Made by a program: the position numbers and the translations under genes
The notes under the pieces: generated by a model
Database searches by the model: none
Told to the model about the DNA's origin: nothing
What the model saw: the letters and a program-made list of their open reading frames with translations, nothing else
Assembly: GCA_000719695.1 (NCBI GenBank)
Contig: JOHN01000018.1
Coordinates: forward strand, 1-64,000
Direction of reading: 5' to 3'
Length of the DNA stretch: 64,000 nucleotides
From: Streptomyces sp. NRRL F-6131
GTDB lineage: Bacteria > Actinomycetota > Actinomycetes > Streptomycetales > Streptomycetaceae
In this document: positions 41,407 to 51,545 of the stretch, one piece after another
Position numbering within the stretch: the first letter of the stretch is position 1
How the letters are laid out: each line of letters begins with the position of its first letter

Positions 41407-41842
41407 GAGAGGCGTACTCCCCGAATTCCGCGCCGCCCCGTGGGTGGGGGTGCGTCGACGTGCATTTCCCGGCGGCCGGCCGGGGGTTTCCCGGGAGGGC
41501 CGCCGAGCGCCATCAGATCGGACACCGAGGAGTCTTCGCAAATCATTCCGAGGGCATCGGGGAGATGGTTCCGGTGCTTTGTTTCGGGAATTGTGACGGC
41601 TTCATTCCGCCGCAATACTGCCGTAGCACCGAAGCCGACAGAAGCGGGCAAAAGGGATGTCATGTCCGCCGCCGTCCCGCATTTTGAGATCTCCGCCACA
41701 GGCCGTCCGGCATTGGTACGATTCCGGCGGGCCGCGACTGGCGCGCACGGATGGAATCGACCATCGGGAAGCGGCCCCGTGCCGAATCACGACGCAGTTG
41801 CCGAGCGCCTGGGCCCCCCGACCTCCCCTCCAGGAGACCGCC
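41407..41842. other. 436-base divergent gap upstream of glyA and of the ABC operon
   Basis: The GC content drops in 41510-41700 compared with flanking genes, as expected for divergent promoters. An ATG at 41657 is in frame with glyA, but the added residues lack family similarity, so it is not used. I looked for glycine, THF and SAM riboswitch cores and saw none. Confidence 0.45.
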
Positions 41843-43300
41843 ATGGCCCCGCAGCCGCACACGGCCGCCACCCCCGCCGCCAACACCGCCTTCCGCTCCG
41901 CCCTCGACGTGGTCCGCGAGGTCGAACCGCGGATCGCCGCCGCCATCGGCCGGGAGATCGACGACCAGCGCGCCTCGCTCAAGCTCATCGCCAGCGAGAA
42001 CTACGCCTCCCCGGCCGTCCTGCTCACCATGGGCAACTGGCTCAGCGACAAGTACGCCGAGGGCACCGCCGGCCGCCGCTTCTACGCCGGCTGCCGCAAC
42101 GTCGACACCGTCGAGACCGTCGCCGCCGAGCACGCCCGCGCCCTCTTCGGCGCCGACCACGCCTACGTCCAACCGCACTCCGGCATCGACGCCAACCTGA
42201 CCGCCTTCTGGGCCGTGCTCTCCCAGCGGGTCGAGAGCCCCGCCCTGGAACGCGCCAAGGTCCGCAACGTCAACGACCTCACCGAGCAGGACTGGGCCGA
42301 ACTGCGCCGCGAGCTCGGCAACCAGCGGATGCTCGGCATGTCCCTGGACACCGGCGGCCACCTCACCCACGGCTTCCGCCCCAACATCTCCGGCAAGATG
42401 TTCGACCAGCGCAGCTACGGCACCGACCCGGCCACCGGCCTCATCGACTACGACGCGCTGCGCGCCACCGCCCGCGAGTTCCGCCCGCTGATCCTGGTGG
42501 CCGGCTACTCCGCCTACCCCCGCCTGGTCGACTTCCGCCGGATGCGCGAGATCGCCGACGAGGTCGGCGCCACCCTGATGGTCGACATGGCCCACTTCGC
42601 CGGCCTGGTCGCGGGCAAGGTGCTGACCGGCGACCACGACCCGGTGCCGCACGCCCACATCGTCACCACCACCACCCACAAGTCGCTGCGCGGCCCGCGC
42701 GGAGGCATGGTGCTCTGCGCCTCGGAACTCGCCGAGCACGTCGACCGGGGCTGCCCGCTGGTGCTCGGCGGTCCGCTCCCGCACGTCATGGCCGCCAAGG
42801 CCGTCGCCTTCGCCGAGGCCCGCCGTCCCGAGTTCCGGGACTACGCCCAGCGGGTCGTCGACAACGCCCGGGCGCTCGCCGAGGGCCTGCTGCGCCGCGG
42901 CAACGCCCTGGTCACCGGTGGCACCGACAACCACCTGGTGCTCGCCGACGTCTCCGGCCACGGCCTGACCGGCCGTCAGGCCGAGGCGGCGCTGCTGGAC
43001 TCCGGCATCGTCACCAACCGCAACTCCGTCCCGCAGGACCCGAACGGCGCCTGGTACACCTCCGGCGTGCGGATCGGCACCCCGGCGCTCACCACCCGCG
43101 GTCTGGGCACCGCCGAGATGGACGAGATCGCCGGCCTGATCGACACCGTGCTGCGCGCCACCACCCCGGCCGCCACCGCCTCCGGTGCGCCGTCCAAGGC
43201 CCAGTACACCCTGGACCCGACGGTCGCCGAGGGCGTCGCCAAGCGCGCCGCCGACCTGCTCGCCGGCTTCCCCCTCTACCCGGGCGTCGACCTGTCCTGA
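41843..43300 (+). CDS. glyA: serine hydroxymethyltransferase, long actinobacterial form
   Basis: 485 residues from the ATG at 41843, with CAGGAG upstream. SHMT interconverts serine and glycine and charges tetrahydrofolate with a one-carbon unit. The PLP Lys is K280 in [11 protein letters not shown]; the N-terminal [20 protein letters not shown] and [17 protein letters not shown] (in place of the usual EGYPGKRYYGGC) are the substrate region. The protein is about 60 residues longer than the Escherichia coli form, with an insertion near 130-165, as in other actinobacterial long forms. Probably a second SHMT next to a core glyA elsewhere (inference). Confidence 0.9.
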   Translation: MAPQPHTAATPAANTAFRSALDVVREVEPRIAAAIGREIDDQRASLKLIASENYASPAVLLTMGNWLSDKYAEGTAGRRFYAGCRNVDTVETVAAEHARALFGADHAYVQPHSGIDANLTAFWAVLSQRVESPALERAKVRNVNDLTEQDWAELRRELGNQRMLGMSLDTGGHLTHGFRPNISGKMFDQRSYGTDPATGLIDYDALRATAREFRPLILVAGYSAYPRLVDFRRMREIADEVGATLMVDMAHFAGLVAGKVLTGDHDPVPHAHIVTTTTHKSLRGPRGGMVLCASELAEHVDRGCPLVLGGPLPHVMAAKAVAFAEARRPEFRDYAQRVVDNARALAEGLLRRGNALVTGGTDNHLVLADVSGHGLTGRQAEAALLDSGIVTNRNSVPQDPNGAWYTSGVRIGTPALTTRGLGTAEMDEIAGLIDTVLRATTPAATASGAPSKAQYTLDPTVAEGVAKRAADLLAGFPLYPGVDLS

Positions 43301-43310
43301 CCCGCCCCGT

Positions 43311-43371
43311 CCGGCCGGGGCCGCCGCCCCGGCCGGTCCGGCCGCGCCCCGGCGGACCGGCCGGTCCGCCG
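43311..43371. terminator. paired hairpins between convergent glyA and aldehyde dehydrogenase genes
   Basis: CCGGCCGGGGC/GCCCCGGCCGG (43311-43336) forms a perfect 11-bp stem. It is followed by the 22-base perfect palindrome CGGCGGACCGGCCGGTCCGCCG halves at 43350-43371. Together they can end both convergent transcripts. Confidence 0.75.
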
Positions 43372-43380
43372 CGGACCCGG

Positions 43381-44838
43381 TCAGTACTGCAGGGACTTGT
43401 ACTGCAGGAACTCCTCCAGGCCGTGCCGGCCCAGTTCGCGGCCGAGACCCGAGTTCTTGTAACCCCCGAACGGCGCCCGAGGGTTGAACCGGCCGCCGTT
43501 GAGGTCGACCTGACCGGCGTCCAGCCGGCGGGCGAACCGGGCGGCGGTCGCGGTGTCCGCCGCCCACACCCCGCCGGCCAGCCCGTACTCGGTGGCGTTG
43601 GCCAACTCGGCGGCGTGGTCCTCGTCCTGGTAGGCCAGCACGGTCAGCACCGGTCCGAACACCTCCTCCCGGGCCACCGCCATCCCGGCGGTGACGTCGG
43701 CGAGCACCGTCGGGCGGACGTAGTAACCGGTGTCGAGACCGTCCGGGGCCCCGGTGCCGCCGACCACCAGCCGGGCACCCTCCGCGAGCGCGCCGGTGAT
43801 GTGGCCGCGCACCCGCTCGCGCTGGCGGGCGCTGACCACCGGGCCGATCCGGGTCCGCGGGTCCGCCGGGTCGCCCGGCAGGTACTTGCCGGCGGCCTTC
43901 GCGGCGAGCGCCACGGCCTCCTCGTACTGGTCCCGGTGGACCAGCAGCCTGGTCCAGGCGCTGCAGGTCTGGCCGGAGTTGGCGAACACGTTGGCGACGT
44001 TGACGTTCACCGCGCGCGCCAGGTCGGCGCCCGGCAGGACCACGTTGGCGGACTTGCCGCCCAGCTCCAGGGTCACCCGCTTGATGCCGCGCCCGGCCGT
44101 CTCGGCGACCGTGCGGCCGACCGCCGTCGAGCCGGTGAACGACACCACGTCCACGCCCGGGTGGCCGACCAGCGCCGCGCCGGCCACCGGTCCGGTCCCG
44201 GTCACCAGGTTGAACACCCCGGCGGGGAAGCCCGCGGCCTCGACCAGCCGGGCGAACAGCCGGGCCACCAGCGGCGTGTCCTCGGCCGGCTTCAGCACCA
44301 CCGGGCACCCGGCCGCCAGCGCGGGCACCACCTTGGCGACGATCTGGTGGAGCGGGTAGTTCCACGGGGTGATCGCGGCGACCACCCCGGCGGGCTCCGC
44401 GTGCACCACCGAGTTGCCGACCCGCTCCTCGAAGGAGTACCCGTCGAGCAGCGCCAGGTAGGACTCGGTGACCGCCAGCGGCAGCGCGGCGTGCACGGCG
44501 GTGGCGAAGGCGATCGGCGCGCCCAGCTCGGCCACCAGGGTCGCGGCGATCTCCGTCCGGTGCGCGGCCAGACCGTCCCGCAGCCGGGTCAGCGGCACCA
44601 GCCGCTCGGCGGCCGTGGTGGCACCCCAGGCGCGGGCCGCCCGGCGGGCCGCCGCGACGGCGGCGTCGACGTCGACGGCACCGCCGGCCGGGACGGTGGC
44701 GAGCAGCCGCTCGGTCGCCGGGTCGAGCACCGGGATCGACCCGGCTTCCAGGGAGGGCCGCCAGCCGCCGTCGACGTACTGGTCGGTGTGGTCGGCGTAC
44801 GCGCCGTACTCGCCGTACGCGCCGTACTCGCTCTTCAT
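43381..44838 (-). CDS. NAD(P)-dependent aldehyde dehydrogenase
   Basis: 485 residues from the ATG at 44838. The catalytic Cys lies in NSGQTCSAWTR, the general-base Glu in LELGGKSAN, and the cofactor fold has SFTGSTAVGRTVAE and ITPWNYPLHQIVAK. The substrate aldehyde is unknown; the closest flavour is the betaine/gamma-aminobutyraldehyde branch. The N-terminus begins with a Tyr/Gly/Ala repeat (YGAYGEYGAYA) encoded by near-identical 18-base repeats and absent from the family at large. Confidence 0.92.
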   Translation of the reverse strand: MKSEYGAYGEYGAYADHTDQYVDGGWRPSLEAGSIPVLDPATERLLATVPAGGAVDVDAAVAAARRAARAWGATTAAERLVPLTRLRDGLAAHRTEIAATLVAELGAPIAFATAVHAALPLAVTESYLALLDGYSFEERVGNSVVHAEPAGVVAAITPWNYPLHQIVAKVVPALAAGCPVVLKPAEDTPLVARLFARLVEAAGFPAGVFNLVTGTGPVAGAALVGHPGVDVVSFTGSTAVGRTVAETAGRGIKRVTLELGGKSANVVLPGADLARAVNVNVANVFANSGQTCSAWTRLLVHRDQYEEAVALAAKAAGKYLPGDPADPRTRIGPVVSARQRERVRGHITGALAEGARLVVGGTGAPDGLDTGYYVRPTVLADVTAGMAVAREEVFGPVLTVLAYQDEDHAAELANATEYGLAGGVWAADTATAARFARRLDAGQVDLNGGRFNPRAPFGGYKNSGLGRELGRHGLEEFLQYKSLQY

Positions 44839-45295
44839 GTCCCGCCCTCTCGTCCGCCCGCGTCCGACGTCCCCCGGCGGCCGCTGCTCCGTCCGGCCGC
44901 ACGGCAAAGTCAACGGCCCCCGAACGGGTGACGCAAGGCCCGGCGGAGTGCCCCGCCGCGACGGTGTGATGATGACAAATCGGGTGGTCGGACGGCAGTA
45001 TGGACGAACCGGTCCCGATCCGCGTGCGGGGCCGCGGTCAAGTCCGCGCACAAAGTGCCGGGGTCCGAAATTCTTTCCGTCCGAGATCGCGCAACTCCGC
45101 TCGGTGGCGAGTAGATTGCAGCGAACTCGGGCGCCCCGGACTACCGTTGGTGCCACGCCGGGTCGTTCCCGTGTGCCCGGCCCGCCCACCCGGTCCGGGC
45201 GGGACCGCCCAGGGCCGACACAGGGCCGCGGAGCCGAGCCCCCGAGTCCGGAGATCGTGCCCAATGGTCGTTCGTACCGTGTTAGGAGCCGCCTC
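44839..45295. other. 457-base divergent gap between aldehyde dehydrogenase and methyltransferase genes
   Basis: No gene is supported here. GC is lower around 44950-45120, consistent with two divergent promoters. A TAGATT -10-like hexamer at about 45112 may serve the methyltransferase, but no convincing -35 lies upstream, and the leader to the GTG at 45296 would be about 180 bases. The last part (TTAGGAG) is the ribosome binding site. Confidence 0.4.
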
Positions 45296-46285
45296 GTGAC
45301 CGACGCCGCACTCAGTGCCGAGCAGCAGCGACCTGCTGAACCCGCGGTGCTCGAGGACGTGCCCGGGTGGTTCTGGGACCACGACCGGCACCTCTTCGAC
45401 TGGTTCCTGGGCCGGCAGGAGAAGGCGGGCCTCTCCGGTGACCTCCTGGAGATGGGCGCGTACCTGGGCCGCAGCGCGATCGTCATCGGCGCGCACCTCC
45501 AACCGGGGGAGACCTTCACGGTCTGCGACCTCTTCGACTCGGACGCCCCGGACGACGAGAACGCCGCCGAGATGACCATGTCGTACCGGAAGACCCTGAC
45601 CCGCACCGCCTTCGAGGCCAACTACCTCGCCTTCCACGAGCAACTGCCGGAGATCGTCCAGGCCCCCACCTCCACGCTGGCCGGCGGCCGACTCGCACCC
45701 GGAGCGTTCCGCTTCATCCACATCGACGCCTCGCACCTCTACGAGCACGTCGCCGGGGACCTCCAGGTCGCCCGGACGGCGCTCGCCACCGACGGCGTCG
45801 TGGTCCTGGACGACTACCGCTCCGCGCACACCCCGGGCGTCGCCGCCGCCACCTGGGAGGCCGTGTTCAACCACGGACTGCGGCCCGTCGTGCTGACCGA
45901 TTCCAAGTTCTACGGCACCTGGGGCGACCCGGAGCCCGCCCAGCTCGACCTGCTGGCCCGCCGGGGCACCCTGCCGCACTGCGACCTCACCAACGAGACG
46001 CTCGGCGGGCACCGGATGGTCCGGATCGGCGGCAGCGACGCGGGCGCCGAGCCGTTCCGGGTCTCCCGCCACCACGCCCGGCTGGCCGTCGAGGCGGAGC
46101 GCCGCGCGGCCGAGGAGGCGTTCCGCACCGCCGAGCGCGAGCGCGAGGAGGTCGACCGCGACCTCGCCGCCCGCCGCGCCCGCGCCGCCGAACGCCGCCG
46201 CCCCACCAACGTGGCCAAGCGCGCCGTCGGCGACCTCCTCCCCCCGGTCGTCACCTCCGCCATCCGCCGCGCCCGCCGCGGCTGA
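45296..46285 (+). CDS. class I SAM-dependent methyltransferase (Methyltransf_24 type)
   Basis: 329 residues from a GTG with AGGAG seven bases before it. The SAM-binding motif is GDLLEMGAYLGRSAIVIG, the acidic motif CDLFDSDAPDD, and post-motifs RFIHIDASHLYEHV and VVLDDYRSAHTPGV (metal/SAM loop, as in O-methyltransferases of the Methyltransf_24 family found in cell-surface and macrolide pathways). The C-terminal 70 residues are charged and helical (RLAVEAERRAAEEAFRTAER), probably a coiled coil. Substrate unknown. It is the last gene before the defence-like locus. Confidence 0.82.
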   Translation: MTDAALSAEQQRPAEPAVLEDVPGWFWDHDRHLFDWFLGRQEKAGLSGDLLEMGAYLGRSAIVIGAHLQPGETFTVCDLFDSDAPDDENAAEMTMSYRKTLTRTAFEANYLAFHEQLPEIVQAPTSTLAGGRLAPGAFRFIHIDASHLYEHVAGDLQVARTALATDGVVVLDDYRSAHTPGVAAATWEAVFNHGLRPVVLTDSKFYGTWGDPEPAQLDLLARRGTLPHCDLTNETLGGHRMVRIGGSDAGAEPFRVSRHHARLAVEAERRAAEEAFRTAEREREEVDRDLAARRARAAERRRPTNVAKRAVGDLLPPVVTSAIRRARRG

Positions 46286-46299
46286 CCCCCGGGACACCG

Positions 46300-46341
46300 A
46301 CCGCGGCCGCGCCCGCCGACAGCAGGGGGCGCGGCCGCGGT
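46300..46341. terminator. perfect 15-bp stem hairpin at the left edge of the defence locus
   Basis: ACCGCGGCCGCGCCC pairs perfectly with GGGCGCGGCCGCGGT across a 12-base loop. It lies 15 bases past the methyltransferase stop and 86 bases before the end of the convergent drmB-like gene, and can terminate both. Confidence 0.85.
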
Positions 46342-46426
46342 GGTCGGCGCCACGAGGATCACCCTTGTGGGTCAACAATGCGGACCTGCCGGCGGGACCT
46401 CGTCCGACCGGTACTCCGCAGCGGGC

Positions 46427-48280
46427 TCACAGGTCCCTCGCCCCGAAGAACCCGGCCGTGTGTCCGTCGGGTGTGCCTACCAGGGCCGCTCGGTCGAGCA
46501 GGATGTTGTTGTTCTCGCAGCTGGTCTCCGGGAGTAGGAGGCAGGCGTGGCAGGCGGCCAGATTCAGCCCGTCCGCGCCGCTCGGCTCGGCCTCCATGCA
46601 GAGCGGGTCGTTCGAGCACCAGCCGGCCCGCTGCAGGGCCGAACTCAGTCCGGCGGCGAGCCGGTCGGGTTCCCCCTGGGCCACGATGCCGCCGAGGCTC
46701 CCTGCCGAGTCGCTGGTGGCCGTGTAGATCAGGATGCCCGCCATGTCTTTGTCGACATAGAGTCGCTCGCGCAGCGCGGCCGCCGGGTAGCCGCCGTCCA
46801 GGCTCCACTCGTTGATCAGTACGTGAGCCAACGAGTGGAGCAGCAAATATCGGGCAGTCGCGGGTGAGCGGGGCGCGGCGGCGCTGCTTCCGGCACGCTC
46901 CGCCAGGAGGCGCTGATGGTTCTCCCGGACCCTTCGGGCACGGAAGGCCGGCCCGGGGCTCCGCTCCCATGCCCGGAGTCGTTCCTCGTCGAGCCGGACG
47001 AACACGCCTTCGCCGGAGACTTCCATGGCCGGGAGCCAGTTCTGCGGTGTGCGCGAGATCCGGGCCCGCCGCGACGGGGCGTCGGCCGTGCTGGGCTCGT
47101 CCACCCGGGTGAACGACTCGAGAGCCCGCACCTCGCGCAGCCGGTGCAGCAGCATGACCTGTTCGATGCCGTGCGAGCGGGTGAGCGGAAGTACGGAGGA
47201 GAGCGGACGCTCGCAGACGAAGTCCTGGTGCTCCGCATCCTCCCGCTCCGGGTACTCACGACGGAGCGTGTCGTACTCGTCACGGTAGATCCTCTCCCGC
47301 AGGCTCTGGGATCGTCCTCCTGAGGTCCCCTCGACGACCGCTCCGGCCTGTCGCCACTGGTCGAGCAGATCGACGACCTCCTCGGCGGAGTACTCGGGAT
47401 GCTTTCGGAGCACCCCTTCGACCTCCAGGAAGCCGCGGACACTCTCCCGTGAGGCGTCCTTGAGCTTGTCGTAGTAAGCGGACACGAGCTTGGCCAGTCC
47501 CTCGCTCCACGGCGGGATCGACAGCGCGGAGTGCACCACGGGGAACCAGACGGACGACGAACCGCGCTGGAGGGTGCGCGGCCGGAGACCGCACGAGTCG
47601 TGGGGTTCGTCCTTCAGCCAGGGAAGCCGCCCGGTGCAGCCGAGTCCGAGTTCCTTGAGGGCCTTCCGCCGGAAGGCACCCTCCATGGACACGGGGTCGA
47701 CACCACAGCTGCAGCTCACGATCACGCCGCGGAGCGAGGCGGTGGAACCCTCCGTGCGAAGGGAAAGACTCCCGCCGCAGGAACCTCCACTCGGTCGCCC
47801 GGTGCCGCGGTGGACCCAGTGCCAGTAGGGGAAGTCGTCCAAGTGGCCGTTCTCGCAGGCCACGACGAATCGGGACGGTACGAGGTCCTCCGCGCAGAGC
47901 GAGCACTCGGCCTTCCCGGCGGGGGAGTTGAACCTCTGGAAGGGTGCCAGTGAACCGCATTGCGGACAGGAGTACACGAGGGGGAACCGGGTGGCACGCA
48001 CGCCGTCCCGGGCCCGGGACGGGTCGGGGGCCGGCGGCAGCCGGAACCCGCTCACGCCCAACTGCTGCGCGAGGCGGGGTTCCCAGACCGTGACCGCCTC
48101 CGAGGTGTCCCACGAGTCGGTGCCCCGGACCATGAAGGACTCGTTCTCGACTGCGATCATGGCGCCGACACCGTACGTGGTGACGAGTTGGGTCCGGCGG
48201 ATCTCGCCCAGGCGGCGGGCGGCACGCACGGGAGCGGCCAGGGGACCACGACGACGGGTGCGGGGCGGTTGGGGGCTCAT
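46427..48280 (-). CDS. drmB: DrmB-like protein with DUF1998 domain
   Basis: 617 residues. An N-terminal RRTQLVTTYGVGAMI is typical of the family. A zinc-ribbon-like pair (CPQC, CSLC) is near 107-135. The C-terminal DUF1998 module has HSLAHVLINEWSLDGGYPAA, the SAGSLGGIV strand, and the Cys set CSNDPLC, CHAC and SCENNN-LDR. In DISARM, DrmB forms a complex with the DrmA helicase and loads on DNA ends; here it follows the drmA-like gene by four bases. Last gene of the minus-strand operon. The name is by domain and neighbour similarity, not by sequence comparison. Confidence 0.85.
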   Translation of the reverse strand: MSPQPPRTRRRGPLAAPVRAARRLGEIRRTQLVTTYGVGAMIAVENESFMVRGTDSWDTSEAVTVWEPRLAQQLGVSGFRLPPAPDPSRARDGVRATRFPLVYSCPQCGSLAPFQRFNSPAGKAECSLCAEDLVPSRFVVACENGHLDDFPYWHWVHRGTGRPSGGSCGGSLSLRTEGSTASLRGVIVSCSCGVDPVSMEGAFRRKALKELGLGCTGRLPWLKDEPHDSCGLRPRTLQRGSSSVWFPVVHSALSIPPWSEGLAKLVSAYYDKLKDASRESVRGFLEVEGVLRKHPEYSAEEVVDLLDQWRQAGAVVEGTSGGRSQSLRERIYRDEYDTLRREYPEREDAEHQDFVCERPLSSVLPLTRSHGIEQVMLLHRLREVRALESFTRVDEPSTADAPSRRARISRTPQNWLPAMEVSGEGVFVRLDEERLRAWERSPGPAFRARRVRENHQRLLAERAGSSAAAPRSPATARYLLLHSLAHVLINEWSLDGGYPAAALRERLYVDKDMAGILIYTATSDSAGSLGGIVAQGEPDRLAAGLSSALQRAGWCSNDPLCMEAEPSGADGLNLAACHACLLLPETSCENNNILLDRAALVGTPDGHTAGFFGARDL

Positions 48281-48284
48281 CGCT

Positions 48285-51200
48285 TCAGCGCTCCTCGAAG
48301 AAGGGGGACGACGCGTCTACGTCGCGCAGGCTCCACAGCGTGGGCCAGCCGGTGGCGTGCGGGCTCTCGTCGTCGTAGCTGCTCAGTAGGGCCGGGGTGC
48401 GCGTACCGCGAGGTGCCTCGTAGACGAGGCCCGATTCGAGATGGGCTGCGTCCCGCCACCATTCGACGAACCGGTCGACGGCGAGGGTCGTGGCCTCCAG
48501 CTCGTGCGGCTCGACCCGCGCCACCCGTTCGAGTACGGCGGGGCGCACGAGCCGTTGCAGGTCGGAGAGGAAGTCCTCGATGCGGGCCGCCCGGTCGTTG
48601 GCGGCGGCCTCGGGGAGCATCAGGCGGGTCAGCGCCACGACGACCGCGTGCAGCCCGCGGTCACGCGCCCGGGAGGAGAACGGCGTGACACTGCTGGACT
48701 CCACCTCCCTGTACAGCGCCGAGTGGAAGTGGTGGAAGTCCTCGTAGTGCGAGCGGTCCCGGGAGCGGGCCGAGTTGAGCATGACGGCGACGAAGCCGGG
48801 ATCGCGGCGGCCGACCCGGCTGGTGGCCTGGATGTACTCGGCGGTGGTCTGTGGCTGGCCCATCACGGCCATCAGGCCGAGCCGGGGTACATCCACCCCC
48901 ACCGAGATCATGTTGGTGGCAAGCAGAACATCCAGCACGTCCTTCTCAGGCGGCTCCTGTCCCTTCTCGTCCAGTCCCCGTTCGAGCTCCTTCAGCCTCC
49001 TGGAGATGTCGCTCGCGTTCGCCCGGCTGCTGAGTTCGGTGAGACCGTTCACGGCGCGGGGCTTCGAGCCGTCGCGTGCGGCGACGTACTCCAGACGGTC
49101 CTGCACATCGTCGAGGATCTGCAGTTCTGCGGCGGACAGCAGTCGGAGGCTGTTGAAGTAGCCGACCAGGGTCCAGTAGGCGTCCTTCACTGTCGGGGGA
49201 GCGTCGTGCACCGCGGCACGGTGCAACAGCGCGGCACAGACGCGGATCAACAGCGTGGACTGACTCGTGCTGGAGGTCAGTAGACCGACGTAGCGGCGGG
49301 CGGCCTTCCCGTCAGGGGGTGTCTCGACCGCGAACCATGAGTCGCGGGCATCCAGACCGGCCGGCGGGAACTGTTCCACCCGGCGTGCGAAGAGGCGCGC
49401 TCCCTGCTCGTCCGCTCGGCGGATGGTGGCGGTCGAGGCGATGATCTTCGGCCGGGCCGCCAAGGTGTCCACCGCGGTCTCGTACAGGCCGGTCAGGGTG
49501 CCGAGCGGACCGGAGATCAGGTGCAGCTCGTCCTGGACGATGAGTTCGGGGGGCCGAGTACGGTCCGGGCGGTCCCGGTTGAAGAGCGCCGCGGACCTTT
49601 CCCGCCAGGGCATGGAGGCGAACTTGTCGACGGTGGCGATCACCAGGGTCGGCCGGGCCCGGTACACGGCCTGGTCCACCAGGTGTACGGGGAGGCCGGA
49701 ACGGAAGTCGCAGGCCGTCGACGGGCAGAGGATGCTCATGCGCTCCTCCACCTCGTCGACCGCGTAGTCGGCTGCCGACAGCGGCTCGCCGCACCAGGGG
49801 CAATTCCGTAGCTGCACCGGGTTCTCGGTCTGCACCGAGCGGAGCGGGTTGGCCACGAGCTCCGCGAGCTTCTCGGAGGCGACCGCCAGTGTGTTGGGCG
49901 TCGCGGAACGCCCGACCCACATGCCGATGGAGATCTCCTCGCGCCCCAGCAACTCCTGATCCGCCGCCCGCAGTCTCTCCATGGCGCAGATCAGAGCAGC
50001 CGCCCGCTCGAACTGCTGCAGGGTCAGCAGCCGCAAGGTGTACCGCATCAGCACCGTGACACCTGCGCCGTCCTCGCCGTCACGGAGCCGACGGAGGAAG
50101 GTGGTGAAGGCGATCAGGCCCAAGTAGGCCTCGGTCTTGCCACCACCGGTGGGGAACCACAGCAGATCGGCGACACCGCGGTCCTCGTGCTCGGAGTCGA
50201 CGATGCCCGCCAGGCTCAGCAGGACGAAGGAGATCTGGAACGGTCGCCACCGGCCGGCGCGGACGTCGGGTACCTCCGCCTCCTGCCGACCGTTCTTGAC
50301 CCAGTCGGTCTGCGCCCGTTGCTCGGCCATGGCGCGGTTCGCCAACCGGAAGGCCCGGAGGACCTCGGGGCGCGCCGGGTCGGCCAGCAGGTCGACGCCG
50401 ACGCGCATACGGCGAAGTGCGTGTCGGCAGCGGTCGATCTGCTCGCCGGCGGTCCCGCGGTGCCCGTCGAGCGCCACGGACCGCGCCTGCGCCTCCTGGG
50501 CGTCCACCCACTCCTCGTACCCGGCGAGCAGTCGGTGGAGTGACGCGACGATGTCCTCGGCATCGGCGGTTCCGAGGCCGTGCATGGTGAGGGCCTCGGT
50601 GTCGATCAGCGGATTCGACTCCGTCAGCAGGACCTCGTGGGCGGGGACGAACTCGGTGCGCACCGCTCCGACGACCGCTCGCTCCGTGGCAGGTTCTCCG
50701 ATCGGCGAGGGGGACCAGTCCCACTGCGCGGCGCACCCGTGGCCCGTGGCGAAACTCGGCGCGTGACGATGGAGAAGACGGCTGAGCGCCTGTTCGGAAT
50801 CGACTGCTGCCAGTGCGGCCGGTCGCTCGACGAACGGGGTGGAGCCTTCCGGCACCCCGGTGACCTCCAGCACCGGCTGGTAGAAGCAGTGGGCGTCACG
50901 AAGGTCGTACTGGCCGATCTCCAGACTGTTCACCACGGTCGCGGTCACCGTCACGGTGCCCTCGGGCCCCGAGGCCGGACGGACCAGGACCCGGAGTTCG
51001 AGACCGGTGTGCAGGACCGTCGGAGGCCGGTTCCCCGGGGAGGTGATGTCGACCTCCACCGCCTCGGGGCGCAGGGGTACGCGTCGCCAGTTCTCCTGCT
51101 GGGTCTTCGTCGTCCGCGCCTCGGAGCGTTTGGCCGGCACGGGCCTGCCCTCCTCGTCCTGCGGGACGTAGATGCCCGCCCGGACGGTGAAGCGGATCCG

Positions 51201-51545
51201 GGGCGCGGCGGCGGGGTCGACGGCGAAGGTGAGGCCGATCGACGAGGGCATGCGCATGTTGGCCAGCGACACGCCGAGGTCCATGGAGGCTTCCTCGGCG
51301 TCACGTCGGGCCGTGAGCGGAACACTGTCCAGTCCGTCGCGTTCCGCTTCCAGCTCCGGGGCCTCCGTACGGACCTCGTCCGACCGGGTTCGGGGGAAGA
51401 GCACGCCGATCGGATACACGGTGATCGGCGCATCGTCCGTGAGAACCTCCTCCTCGCCCCCCACGGGGCCCAGCAGGTCGGTGCGGAGCGCCTCGAGCAG
51501 CGAGTCGCACATCTCGTAGTGGGCTTTGTACGGCGAGTCGTTCAT
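48285..51545 (-). CDS. drmA: DrmA-like SF2 helicase
   Basis: 1086 residues from the ATG at 51545, which overlaps the UvrD-like stop (ATGA). The N-terminal 430 residues are unlike other helicases. Motif I is WFPTGGGKTEAY near 460-470 and motif II is a DELH variant, VQDELHLISG, near 670. STATI is motif III, and the C-terminal RecA-like domain has LATNMISVGVDVPRLG and YIQATSRVGR. A four-Cys zinc site (CPWC, then C-x5-C in CPSTACDF) is inserted between motifs I and II, near 585-620. This matches DrmA of DISARM, which translocates on invading DNA with DrmB. Confidence 0.87.
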   Translation of the reverse strand: MNDSPYKAHYEMCDSLLEALRTDLLGPVGGEEEVLTDDAPITVYPIGVLFPRTRSDEVRTEAPELEAERDGLDSVPLTARRDAEEASMDLGVSLANMRMPSSIGLTFAVDPAAAPRIRFTVRAGIYVPQDEEGRPVPAKRSEARTTKTQQENWRRVPLRPEAVEVDITSPGNRPPTVLHTGLELRVLVRPASGPEGTVTVTATVVNSLEIGQYDLRDAHCFYQPVLEVTGVPEGSTPFVERPAALAAVDSEQALSRLLHRHAPSFATGHGCAAQWDWSPSPIGEPATERAVVGAVRTEFVPAHEVLLTESNPLIDTEALTMHGLGTADAEDIVASLHRLLAGYEEWVDAQEAQARSVALDGHRGTAGEQIDRCRHALRRMRVGVDLLADPARPEVLRAFRLANRAMAEQRAQTDWVKNGRQEAEVPDVRAGRWRPFQISFVLLSLAGIVDSEHEDRGVADLLWFPTGGGKTEAYLGLIAFTTFLRRLRDGEDGAGVTVLMRYTLRLLTLQQFERAAALICAMERLRAADQELLGREEISIGMWVGRSATPNTLAVASEKLAELVANPLRSVQTENPVQLRNCPWCGEPLSAADYAVDEVEERMSILCPSTACDFRSGLPVHLVDQAVYRARPTLVIATVDKFASMPWRERSAALFNRDRPDRTRPPELIVQDELHLISGPLGTLTGLYETAVDTLAARPKIIASTATIRRADEQGARLFARRVEQFPPAGLDARDSWFAVETPPDGKAARRYVGLLTSSTSQSTLLIRVCAALLHRAAVHDAPPTVKDAYWTLVGYFNSLRLLSAAELQILDDVQDRLEYVAARDGSKPRAVNGLTELSSRANASDISRRLKELERGLDEKGQEPPEKDVLDVLLATNMISVGVDVPRLGLMAVMGQPQTTAEYIQATSRVGRRDPGFVAVMLNSARSRDRSHYEDFHHFHSALYREVESSSVTPFSSRARDRGLHAVVVALTRLMLPEAAANDRAARIEDFLSDLQRLVRPAVLERVARVEPHELEATTLAVDRFVEWWRDAAHLESGLVYEAPRGTRTPALLSSYDDESPHATGWPTLWSLRDVDASSPFFEER

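Noticed and set aside
41407..41842. Glycine or folate riboswitch upstream of glyA
   Set aside because: None of the conserved core sequences could be found on either strand of the gap.
41660..44902. A 1080-residue antisense frame across glyA and the aldehyde dehydrogenase
   Set aside because: It is the shadow of both genes on the other strand or frame. The SHMT PLP Lys and the ALDH Cys/Glu motifs are in the annotated frames.
46286..46426. Integration (attachment) site at the left edge of the defence locus
   Set aside because: No tRNA end, integrase or direct repeat was found. Only a terminator hairpin is visible, so mobile-element insertion cannot be supported.
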